Positions 46,441 through 54,449 of a stretch of DNA of 63,519 nt are shown here, piece after piece. Both the position numbers and the translations under genes were made by a program. A model generated the notes under the pieces. That model made no database searches and was not told the DNA's origin. It was given only the letters and a program-made list of their open reading frames with translations. This DNA comes from an uncultured Lachnospira sp. (lineage in GTDB: Bacteria > Bacillota > Clostridia > Lachnospirales > Lachnospiraceae), in NCBI GenBank assembly GCA_910585095.1, contig CAJUBU010000019.1, forward strand, positions 1 through 63,519, read 5' to 3'. The stretch's first letter is position 1; each line of letters begins with the position of its first letter.

Positions 46441-47844
46441 TTATGTCAACTTTATAATATCCCCTATCTTTAACATAGGTCTTTCTATACCTTTAAACAT
46501 AATTTTACAAATATAATAATAAAAATATTCTAATTCTTCTCTGCTATACGCTTTCGTCTGATGTTCAAAGCTAAAGTCAAGACCATTATCTTCTGGTCTG
46601 TGTACAACTGTAAGATACAATCCATCTGAATAATATCCATTACAATATCTCTTTGTCTTATATCGAATATCACCAATATCGGTCAACCCTTTTTCTTTTA
46701 AAGTTGCTGGCTGATATGTAAGAGAAATGGTTTCATAACCTAAACCTGCAGGTGTATTATAATATTTTGCTCGATATCCTAAATATTCTGCTGGATTAAA
46801 GTTTACATATCGAAATGTCTCATTTTGTTTATCTCTTATTTCATGTATACCTTCCATAAAGCTTTTTTCTTCAGATATAACCGTTCTAAAAGGAAAACAA
46901 TGGATACGCGTTCCACCTGATTTTTTTTCTAATAAAGTCGCTCTTCTTGCATATGCCACTTGCAAACTAACATCATCATTATTGTTTATTTTTTGAAGAT
47001 ATGTACGAATACCCATAATTAATAAACATTGCAATGACACATGATTATTTTCACAAAACGTCATTAATCTCTTTGTTGGTTCTTCTTCCAAATGAAAAAT
47101 ATCAATAGCGGCAGCCATGCTATCTGAACCTGTTGGTGCTGCTCGAAGATTTGGATTATTCATAGCTTCTCTCATTTCTTCAAGTTTTTTTGGTCCATTA
47201 ATTCCATTATAAATTGGCTCAGACTTTTCTATCAATTTATAAAAATAGGCTCTATCTCTTTCTTGTGCTTTGCTGCCTGCCTCATATGCTAAGTCTTTTT
47301 CTATCTGTTCAATATAAGAACGCATTTCTGCTGGATATGCAACACCTTCAAATTTTGCATTACAATATAACTCAATAATATCTTTAAGAAACATTATCAG
47401 TGACTGCGCATCTAAAAAACGATGGTCGCCTGCCACATATAATCCTTGAAAACCATCAGGAGTTTTAACAATAACAACCTTGTTCATTGGCTCGTCTTCT
47501 TTGTCAAAAGCAACTCTTGTCCACTTTGTCATTGAGGCTTCCGCTTCTTCCATCGTTTGACCTGAAAAATCAACATATTCTATCTCGCGTTCTTCCTTTG
47601 GCACAATATACTGATACCATTCTTTTTCTTTTTTATCATAAACCATTCTTGCACGCATAGACTCACATCTATCATATGCCTTGTATATTGCCTTGCGTAA
47701 TTCCTCAATATCCAATTCAAATTCTATTGTCAAACTGGTTCCGATAGTCAATATTTCTTTACCAGGACAATATTGTGAATAATAATTATGAAATTTTTGA
47801 GCTACTGTTAATGGGTATGTTTTATATCCTTTTCTTGTTTTCAT
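46441..47844 (-). CDS. Stand-alone condensation-domain protein
   Basis: This is a 467-residue protein of the CoA-dependent acyltransferase/NRPS condensation fold. The active-site motif HHxxxDG reads DHRFLDA: the catalytic His141 and Asp145 are kept, the first His is Asp140 and the final Gly is Ala146. PLTVAQKFHNYYSQYC near the start corresponds to motif C1, and GTRIHCFPFR and YNTPAGLGYETISLTY to later motifs. It has no carrier or adenylation domain attached. With a separate carrier protein and ligase it should move an acyl group to an acceptor such as an amine or alcohol. Product unknown. Confidence 0.85.
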   Translation of the reverse strand: MKTRKGYKTYPLTVAQKFHNYYSQYCPGKEILTIGTSLTIEFELDIEELRKAIYKAYDRCESMRARMVYDKKEKEWYQYIVPKEEREIEYVDFSGQTMEEAEASMTKWTRVAFDKEDEPMNKVVIVKTPDGFQGLYVAGDHRFLDAQSLIMFLKDIIELYCNAKFEGVAYPAEMRSYIEQIEKDLAYEAGSKAQERDRAYFYKLIEKSEPIYNGINGPKKLEEMREAMNNPNLRAAPTGSDSMAAAIDIFHLEEEPTKRLMTFCENNHVSLQCLLIMGIRTYLQKINNNDDVSLQVAYARRATLLEKKSGGTRIHCFPFRTVISEEKSFMEGIHEIRDKQNETFRYVNFNPAEYLGYRAKYYNTPAGLGYETISLTYQPATLKEKGLTDIGDIRYKTKRYCNGYYSDGLYLTVVHRPEDNGLDFSFEHQTKAYSREELEYFYYYICKIMFKGIERPMLKIGDIIKLT

Positions 47845-47875
47845 TATCTATCCTTTCATAATAAAATAAGTATAT

Positions 47876-48883
47876 TTACTTATCCGATAATTTTGCTTCA
47901 AATATTTCTTGTGCAAACTCTGTCAATGCATTTTCATATAAATCCATCTCTTTATAATAACTTTCTGCATGAGCAGCACCATCTATAATTAACTTTTTTT
48001 TAGGTGATTGGCAATTATCATATATTTCATGACACATCTTGCATGGTACAAATGTATCGTTTGAGCCATGTATAAATAAGATAGGCACTTTTGCCTTCTT
48101 TACCTCATTTTTTGCATTACACTCATCCATTCCATATCCAGCTAATCTTTTATTTAAAATATCCGCACCTTGAATTGCAGGAAATGCTGGAAGATGATAC
48201 ATATCATTCAACACATGCGTAAATACTTCTTTTGGTGACGTAAATCCACAATCAGATACAATTCCCTTTACTTGACTTGGAAGTTCTAATCCGCTTGTCA
48301 TCAGGACAGTTGCACCACCCATTGATGTACCATGCAGCATAATTTGTACATCTTCTCCACATTCTTTAATCACCCAGTCAATCCAAACCATAGCATCTTT
48401 TCGATCCAAACAGCCAAAACCAATATATTCACCTTCGCTGCTTCCATGCGCTCTGGCATCTGGCAACAAAACTCCATATCCATTATTAAGAAAATATTGT
48501 GATATTGCTATATGATTGCTAAGTCCTTCCCCTGTATAACCATGAAAACATATCACTACTTTTTTAATATTATCAACATTCTTAATTGAAGGAAAATATG
48601 TAGCATGCAATTTCAAATCATCAAAAGAAGTTTGATAAACATCTTGATGTGGCTGTGCCATAACAAACTCGCCTCGCTCTTTCATAAGAGGCATATACTG
48701 TGACCAATCTGTTCCTGACATCTTCATTGTGCGGTCTGTCTTTGCATTATTTCTCTTCATTGTTCTATTATAAAAGTAAACCGTCTCACCAATCCCTGCT
48801 ATTGCTAGAACACCTGCGGCTTTTGCTATCTTTTTTAATACTTTCACCGTTTTTCTCCAATCTAACAAAACATTATTTGTCAT
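47876..48883 (-). CDS. Membrane-anchored alpha/beta hydrolase
   Basis: This is a 335-residue protein. A hydrophobic N-terminal segment (about 16-35, AAGVLAIAGIGETVYFYN) anchors it or acts as a signal. The hydrolase core has CFHGYTGEG (oxyanion region), LPDARAHGSSEG, HGTSMGGATVLM (nucleophile Ser), GSNDTFVP (acid) and GAAHAES (His). It could act as thioesterase or acyl transferase within the pathway. The gene overlaps the SCP2 gene by 11 bp and is followed by the condensation-domain gene, so it is part of the same operon. Confidence 0.9.
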   Translation of the reverse strand: MTNNVLLDWRKTVKVLKKIAKAAGVLAIAGIGETVYFYNRTMKRNNAKTDRTMKMSGTDWSQYMPLMKERGEFVMAQPHQDVYQTSFDDLKLHATYFPSIKNVDNIKKVVICFHGYTGEGLSNHIAISQYFLNNGYGVLLPDARAHGSSEGEYIGFGCLDRKDAMVWIDWVIKECGEDVQIMLHGTSMGGATVLMTSGLELPSQVKGIVSDCGFTSPKEVFTHVLNDMYHLPAFPAIQGADILNKRLAGYGMDECNAKNEVKKAKVPILFIHGSNDTFVPCKMCHEIYDNCQSPKKKLIIDGAAHAESYYKEMDLYENALTEFAQEIFEAKLSDK

Positions 48884-49295
48884 CTTTTTTTGACATCTTC
48901 TTTGCTACTGCTCCTACAACTTTGTCTGTTACTTTTTGCACAACGGTTTTATTACCTGCACAACCTTTTTTCATCTCAACAATCTCTTTAAACTTCAGCG
49001 CCTTTTCAATATTGCCTTCTACTCTAAGTTTCTTTTGCGTAAAAGCTTCTACTGGGTCAAGTTCTCCATCTGCTATTTTATCCAACACTTCTGGAGTACA
49101 GATAAACATAGCATCTCTATCAAAATATTCATATGGCTCTACATGAAGTGTACCATCTTTAACTTCTACATAAAAAATCCCTCCAGCCTCATCATCTTCA
49201 ATATTAAACTGAAATGCTAAATGTTCTTGAATATCACTTACATCTACTCCCATAAACCTTCCCTTGAAACTTGTAAAATACTCTGCATATGTCAT
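48873..49295 (-). CDS. SCP2 sterol-carrier-like lipid-binding protein
   Basis: This is a 140-residue soluble protein. FQFNIEDDEAGGIFYVEVKD, TLHVEPYEYFDRDAMFICTP and GELDPVEAFTQKKLRVEGNI are the SCP2 pattern, the last holding the family's conserved 'G.l....A...gk..i.Gd'. It binds lipid or another hydrophobic ligand. It is the first gene of the operon, with AGGAGGC before its start and TetR-like operators upstream. The Lys-rich C-terminus (KKMSKKDDK) is unusual. It suggests that the pathway handles a fatty or sterol-like compound. Confidence 0.9.
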   Translation of the reverse strand: MTYAEYFTSFKGRFMGVDVSDIQEHLAFQFNIEDDEAGGIFYVEVKDGTLHVEPYEYFDRDAMFICTPEVLDKIADGELDPVEAFTQKKLRVEGNIEKALKFKEIVEMKKGCAGNKTVVQKVTDKVVGAVAKKMSKKDDK

Positions 49296-49313
49296 AATGC
49301 GCCTCCTATTTTT

Positions 49314-49372
49314 TCGACCATCAGTCGATTTAATTCTTAACTAACATAACACACTTTTCGACCGCTAGTCAA
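49314..49372 (-). promoter_or_regulatory. Operon promoter with two TetR-type operators
   Basis: TCGACCATCAGTCGA (49314-49328) and TCGACCGCTAGTCAA (49358-49372) are near-palindromes with centres 44 bp apart, four helix turns. Between and under them on the minus strand lies TTGACT, 18 bases, TATGTT. So one operator overlaps -35 and the other the transcript start region. The divergent TetR gene lies 340 bp to the right. Repression by that TetR protein is inferred. Confidence 0.75.
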
Positions 49373-49551
49373 CCATTATTTTATAAAATTTATAATTTAT
49401 TTGCAAATAGCATAACTAGACTGTTACAATAATTTAACATATTTACATTTACTCAATCAAAGAGTAAAATGCTATAATACAAATAAAACTTTCACACTAT
49501 AAAACTAATAATTTAATATATTTTTATAATTATTAGTATAATATTATCAAA

Positions 49552-49665
49552 TAAGTCCCTGCTTCAAAACCATAAAGTATAAGCAGGTTGGATAGGGGCT
49601 TGCGTTGTGATAGCAACTAGGTAGTTTAAGCAAGTAGCAAAGCGGATTGCAAATATTCGTTTAAC
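49552..49665. repeat. Long structured interspersed repeat (R5), reverse orientation
   Basis: Read on the minus strand it runs GTTAAACGAATATTTGCAAT, then CCGCTTTGCTACTTGCTTAA, then TGCTATCACAACGCAAGCCC and, at the far end, GCAGGGACTTA. It aligns with R1 in the LytTR gene along its whole length, with the middle hairpin shorter. It lies between the operon promoter and the TetR gene's start. The rest of 49373-49708 is AT-rich promoter DNA. Confidence 0.65.
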
Positions 49666-49708
49666 CTAAAGAATCGTTTAAGACAAACAAGAAAGGTAAC
49701 TAAAATTT

Positions 49709-50323
49709 ATGCCCGATTCAAAAAAATATGAAAAAATACTGGACTCTTTACAGCAATTGCTTGAACAAAAAAATATTCAAACAATATCTGTCAGTGAAAT
49801 TGCCAGTAATGCTGGCATGGGAAAAGGAAGTATCTATTATTATTTCCCATCAAAAAATGCAATACTTGAAGCGCTTATAAAAAGAAATTATGAAAAGCCA
49901 TTACAAATTGCAAAACATCTTGCCACACAGACTGATGTTTCGCCTTTTACACGCATGGCTATGTTATTTCAAGCATGCCACAATTCATCTTCTGCATTTT
50001 TAAACCAAAATAATACTACAGAGATTTCAAGCGCACAAGATCAAGCGTTACTGCATCAAAAATATTTAAACTATTTAATTTCGGAATTAAAACCAGATTT
50101 AGCAGAAATTATAAAACAAGGTATTGATAGAGGAGAGATTCATTTTGATTACCCTGAAGCTCTCTCAGAAATTGTTTTAATTGTCATTGCTATAAAACTT
50201 GACAATTCATTTATTCCTTCAACTCCAGAAGAAACTGAAAACACGCTCAAGGGACTTATATCACTTCTTGAGCGTGGCACTGGTATACCAAACGGTATAC
50301 TTAGTTATTTATCATTGTTATAA
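49709..50323 (+). CDS. TetR-family regulator
   Basis: This 204-residue protein has the N-terminal HTH domain TISVSEIASNAGMGKGSIYY YFPSKNAILE (about residues 22-50; helix-turn-helix AGMGKGSIYYYF), the hallmark of TetR. The ligand domain is helical with an unremarkable sequence. It is divergent from the SCP2-led operon and separated by promoter DNA with two matching operators, so it most likely represses that operon and releases it on binding a lipid-like ligand. GAAAGG precedes the ATG at a ten-base distance, a weaker site. Confidence 0.92.
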   Translation: MPDSKKYEKILDSLQQLLEQKNIQTISVSEIASNAGMGKGSIYYYFPSKNAILEALIKRNYEKPLQIAKHLATQTDVSPFTRMAMLFQACHNSSSAFLNQNNTTEISSAQDQALLHQKYLNYLISELKPDLAEIIKQGIDRGEIHFDYPEALSEIVLIVIAIKLDNSFIPSTPEETENTLKGLISLLERGTGIPNGILSYLSLL

Positions 50324-50341
50324 ATACATTTATCATGCTAT

Positions 50342-52102
50342 TTATTGTGGTGTTTTCTGAGAATATTGTTTTTCCAACTGAGAAAAAAATTCTCGTTCAG
50401 GCATTGGCTTTGCATAATAGTACCCTTGTACTTGGTCACAGCCAATGCTTTGCAACACTTCAATCTGTTCCTTTGTCTCAACTCCCTCTGCCAAAAGCCC
50501 TAAATTTAATTTTTCTGCCATTAAGACAATATGTTCTAGTATCAACTTTCCTTTATCGGAAACCATCATATTTTCTATAAATTTTTTATCTAATTTTATA
50601 ACATCAAAAGGCGTCTCAAGGAGAATATTTAAAGAAGAATACCCACTTCCAAAATCATCCATAAGCAATTTAAATCCTTCGTCCTTCAATTCTAATGCTT
50701 TTAAACTAATTTGCTGGTCGTCCGCCGTCTCTGTTATCTCTAACTCTAATAAGCGTTTAGGAATATGATAACTTTTTATTAAATCATCCAGTACACTAAT
50801 ACATTCATTATCTTGCAGATGGATTCTTGAAACATTAACGGATACTGGACAGTTTTCTATCCCCAAATCAACACATTTTCTTATAAAACGACAAGCCTCT
50901 TCCCATATGTAATAATCAACTTTTCTGATAAATCCATTTTCTTCAATAATAGGAATAAACTGGTTTGGAAAAATCATGCCGCGCTCTGGATGACACCACC
51001 TTACCAGTGCCTCTGCACCTATAATTTCATTTTTAGAAATGCTATATTTCGGTTGAAGATACATCATAAATTGCCGTTCATTAATTGCCGTTTGGATACT
51101 TTCTTCAATAAATTTGCGGTTATATAATGATTCCTTAAACTGTTCTTTATAAAATACGATATTTGTCACAATGTTATTTTTAGCAGCTTTTCTTGCCATA
51201 GCAGCACGGTCTTCCATTTGTCTTAATTCCATACTTTCATCTTCAACCGTATAAACACCATAAGATAACTGTAACTTTACATCTTTAAAACAACTAATTT
51301 GACGGTCAAGTTTATTAATAAATTCAACAAGTTCCTCTTCATCGTCATATTCTGTTACAACCATAAATACATCACTGCGTAAATTAATAAATAATTTATC
51401 ATTTCCACAGCATTCCTCTAGCTTTTTTACAATAAAATCTAAAATTTCATCACCAAATCGTTCACCATAAATATCATTAATAATTTTAAATTTACGAATA
51501 TCAAACTGAATAAACCCTACTTCTTTTGAACATGAATACAAAAGATTATTGATACTTCTTCTAAAATTATGTATTTTACTAGTGCGCTTAAGTACACTTT
51601 TCAACTCTTCATCTTTTAAAATATCTTCCAAATTAACACTATTTTGCGCTTTATATTTTAAATAATCTGCTAACATATCCTCTAGTATATTAATACTGAC
51701 CGCTATCGCTTTAGGACACTTTTGTAATATTAATTTTTCTTTGCGAATCACTGCCATATCTTCTGGCTTTGATATATCTTTGCCTAAAATATCTCTGCAA
51801 TACACTTTGCCATTCATCTGCTTTGTAAAACGCTGTATAAATTCATCTGTTTTTTTATTTCCATAAACTTCTTGTTCTTTATCTTGTGCATCATAAAATC
51901 CCAAAGCTAACCCTAATACTAATAATGAGGCTGTAATGCAGCCACAAGTTCCTCCTTGACGCATACCTCCTCCAAAACATGTACTTATCTTAAATGCCGT
52001 TTTTATATCAAATCCAAAATCTTCTGCAAAAGCACCAAACAACGCCTGTGAACAATGATACTGCTGTTGTAAAAGTTGTTCAGCTTTCTCCAAATGTGTC
52101 AT
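50342..52102 (-). CDS. C_GCAxxG_C_C redox domain fused to degenerate GGDEF and EAL
   Basis: This is a 586-residue protein. Residues 1-150 are a C_GCAxxG_C_C-type domain with Cys17, Cys42, Cys53 and Cys55 (STCFGGGMRQGGTCGC), a family believed to bind a metal or be redox active. A GGDEF domain follows (GFIQFDIRKFKIINDIYGER, then NLRSDVFMVV): its signature GG(D/E)EF is lost, so it should not make c-di-GMP. The EAL domain (IGAEALVRWCHPERGM near residue 363, LMDDFGSGYSSL near 481, VIKLDKKFI, LLAEGVETKEQ) is complete. So it likely breaks down c-di-GMP, with the Cys domain as sensor. No membrane segment. GGAGGG supports the start. Confidence 0.88.
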   Translation of the reverse strand: MTHLEKAEQLLQQQYHCSQALFGAFAEDFGFDIKTAFKISTCFGGGMRQGGTCGCITASLLVLGLALGFYDAQDKEQEVYGNKKTDEFIQRFTKQMNGKVYCRDILGKDISKPEDMAVIRKEKLILQKCPKAIAVSINILEDMLADYLKYKAQNSVNLEDILKDEELKSVLKRTSKIHNFRRSINNLLYSCSKEVGFIQFDIRKFKIINDIYGERFGDEILDFIVKKLEECCGNDKLFINLRSDVFMVVTEYDDEEELVEFINKLDRQISCFKDVKLQLSYGVYTVEDESMELRQMEDRAAMARKAAKNNIVTNIVFYKEQFKESLYNRKFIEESIQTAINERQFMMYLQPKYSISKNEIIGAEALVRWCHPERGMIFPNQFIPIIEENGFIRKVDYYIWEEACRFIRKCVDLGIENCPVSVNVSRIHLQDNECISVLDDLIKSYHIPKRLLELEITETADDQQISLKALELKDEGFKLLMDDFGSGYSSLNILLETPFDVIKLDKKFIENMMVSDKGKLILEHIVLMAEKLNLGLLAEGVETKEQIEVLQSIGCDQVQGYYYAKPMPEREFFSQLEKQYSQKTPQ

Positions 52103-52410
52103 ATTATTCCCTCCATTTCCTTAACTCTAACATAAGAGTTTTCATTATTATTTTACGGACATACAAACCTTGTTAATATTTTACCAAATTTAGAGGGTGT
52201 TGTGAAGTTAAAAACGTACAAAATAGCCAAAATATTATGTTATATTTTTAAAAATAGTTATATTATATTTTTTAATATTAAAACCAATATTCTTATGTTA
52301 ATATTTAAAACATAAAAAAGCAGTAAAACTATAATCATTTTACCGCCTTTTAATATCATTTTATATATTTTTGTTTATCTAATTTTATCTGTTGGGATAT
52401 ATTATTGCCC
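52103..52410. other. Gene-free stretch with terminator
   Basis: GCAGTAAAA and TTTTACCGC (52320-52328/52338-52346) form the terminator of the gene ending at 52411; on the minus strand it is followed by TTTTTTATG. The rest is AT-rich promoter DNA of the EAL gene. Confidence 0.65.
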
Positions 52411-52857
52411 CTAATTTTTACGCCCCATCAATTCTTTCATTTCTTTGGTTGTATCAACAACAGGAATTGTCTTGCAAAAATCTTGTATATCTATATTTTT
52501 ATAATATTCTTTTACAGCCGCTGTAATCAATTCAAGAGAAACAATATCTCTTTCCATAGGCGTAAAATCTCCATAAGGCGTACTAAATTGAACACGCTCT
52601 AATTTATCCTTTTTATCACTATTAATTAAAGAATAGCAGCAAAAGTCCTCATCATCAAAATATCTCCAAACTTCTGCAACGTATTCATTACCTATTCCAT
52701 AAAACTGTAAAAATCCATTTTCAGAGTTTAAGATAATAAAATCTTCCTCTCCATATTTAATCATCATTATATAATGGTCAATATCTTCATAAGACACATC
52801 TTTTATTTCTTTTCCCGATGCAAGTTTAACATCAATTGTACGATAATTTTCTCTCAT
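52411..52857 (-). CDS. Hypothetical protein, 148 residues
   Basis: Soluble, slightly acidic protein. It has a beta-rich N-terminal half (YRTIDVKLASGKEI, DFIILNSENGFLQFYGIG, VAEVWRYFDDEDF) and a helical end (SLELITAAVKEYYKNIDI). The layout recalls small immunity or SMI1-like proteins, but no signature is seen. GGTAAAGGTG supports the start. It is 70 bp from the dockerin-flavodoxin gene on the same strand and may be cotranscribed with it. Confidence 0.6.
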   Translation of the reverse strand: MRENYRTIDVKLASGKEIKDVSYEDIDHYIMMIKYGEEDFIILNSENGFLQFYGIGNEYVAEVWRYFDDEDFCCYSLINSDKKDKLERVQFSTPYGDFTPMERDIVSLELITAAVKEYYKNIDIQDFCKTIPVVDTTKEMKELMGRKN

Positions 52858-52927
52858 ATTAATTCACCTTTACCAATTAAAAATGTTATATCATTTTTTG
52901 CTTTTGCATAAGCAACTGCTTTATTTG

Positions 52928-54175
52928 CTATTTACTCAGTGAAAATGTCACTAAAACGGTACCATCTCCAAGCTTTTCTTTTAAATTTTCACTGTCTGTA
53001 ATCTTTGCAAGTTTGGTAAAATTCCATGTGTTTGTATCATAATATATAGTTATGCTATTTCCCTGATATAAAATAATATCACCAGGTTCTGTGGTAATTG
53101 ATGTATCATTTCTAGGAAGTGTTGTACCAAGTGAACCAACCTTTTCAAAATTGCCATAATCACTCATATTAATTGTAATAGGTCCCTTTTCTAATAATTC
53201 CTTAAAGGCGTCTGCTGAACTATTTTTTTCAAATATAGCCTCCAGTTCATATTGTCCAAACGAAATCTTCAAAGTCTGCTCCTTCTTATTTATAGTATCT
53301 TCAGGCTTTATTGTACTATCTGCTGTGCTTTCACCTTCTGGTTTTGTATTATAAATCCCAGAAGAATATATCCACTGTTCTAATTCCTCAATAGATATAT
53401 TTGCAGAAAGCCTTTTTCCCTCAAGCCATATTGTAGCAGTGTTGCAACACTTTTCAAGATTTTTAGCACTATTCCCAATTGGACTGCTTCCTGATGTACA
53501 AAATGGAAGGAGTGTTTTATCTGAAAAATCATAGCTTTCTAAAAAAGTATGGATTATCTTAGGAGCTTGCCCCCACCAAATTGGATATGCCAATATAATG
53601 GAACTATATTGTTCCATATTTTGCACACTTCCAAGAATAGCTGGTCTGGCATTATCATCATTTTGTTCAATATTTGCACGGCTGTTACTGTCATTATAAT
53701 TCAAATCCTCACTGCTATAAGGATTCTGAGGCGTAATTTCATATAAATCGGCATCTAATATCTGTGCTACTTGTTCTGCCAATTTTTTTGTTGTCCCTGT
53801 GGCAGAAAAATAAGCCACCAGTTTTTTATTCTCTTTTTGTGGTATTGTTGGCGTTTCACTATCTGCACCAAGTTTTACATTCATTCCAGCAAGAAATTTC
53901 ACAAGAATAACAGCATCGGATATATTAATTTCACCATCTACATTTACATCTCCAACAGCCTTATCAACAGTAATCCCTGCCACATTTGCTAAATACTTTT
54001 TTAATATAACACCATCAGATATATTAATATCACCACTTTTATCAATATCACCACATTTTATATTATTACTTAGTTCCATACATTGTACTTTTACCACATT
54101 TAATATACATAAAAAAAGAACAAATATCAATGCTAATGGCAATATTCTCAATATAAATTTTTTCTTATCTTTCAT
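52928..54175 (-). CDS. Secreted dockerin-flavodoxin-cyclophilin-like protein
   Basis: This is a 415-residue protein. Start at 54175 (GGAGGATTC upstream); N-terminal signal anchor (residues 6-27). A dockerin-type I pair of calcium-binding repeats follows: CGDIDKSGDINISDGVILKK, then GDVNVDGEINISDAVILVKF. Next is a flavodoxin domain: LVAYFSATGTTKKLAEQVAQ (FMN phosphate loop) and SSIILAYPIWWGQAPKII. The C-terminal 100 residues (SFGQYELEAIFEKNSSADAF to VTFSLSK) match a cyclophilin-like beta domain. An exported flavodoxin coupled to a dockerin is unusual: it suggests an extracellular electron carrier on a scaffold, or a dockerin that binds a cell-surface partner. Leader shares AGATTAAACAAGAATGGAGG with the kinase gene. 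Confidence 0.85.
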   Translation of the reverse strand: MKDKKKFILRILPLALIFVLFLCILNVVKVQCMELSNNIKCGDIDKSGDINISDGVILKKYLANVAGITVDKAVGDVNVDGEINISDAVILVKFLAGMNVKLGADSETPTIPQKENKKLVAYFSATGTTKKLAEQVAQILDADLYEITPQNPYSSEDLNYNDSNSRANIEQNDDNARPAILGSVQNMEQYSSIILAYPIWWGQAPKIIHTFLESYDFSDKTLLPFCTSGSSPIGNSAKNLEKCCNTATIWLEGKRLSANISIEELEQWIYSSGIYNTKPEGESTADSTIKPEDTINKKEQTLKISFGQYELEAIFEKNSSADAFKELLEKGPITINMSDYGNFEKVGSLGTTLPRNDTSITTEPGDIILYQGNSITIYYDTNTWNFTKLAKITDSENLKEKLGDGTVLVTFSLSK

Positions 54176-54329
54176 AAAGAATCCTCCATTCTTGTTTAAT
54201 CTGTACATTATTATATTTTATATTTTAAAATATTACCAATGCCTATATTGTATTGTTAATTATGCCTTTTAAAAATATTAGGAAATTAATATTAACTTTT
54301 TTATTATTTATAATTCACAATACGCAAAA

Positions 54330-54370
54330 AAAGCAGATGACAAACAAAACAGCCATTTGTCATCTGCTTT
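54330..54370 (-). terminator. Terminator of the PL10-like gene pair
   Basis: AAAGCAGATGACAAA and TTTGTCATCTGCTTT form a perfect 15-bp stem with a T-run on the minus side. It lies about 80 bp past the stop at 54450. A second small dyad TGTCA/TGACA lies at about 54388-54406. Confidence 0.9.
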
Positions 54371-54449
54371 ACAAGAGATTCTTTAAATGTCATTATCTAA
54401 ATGACATTGATATAAAACAATCTTTCTTGTTATAAAATATTATTTCATA

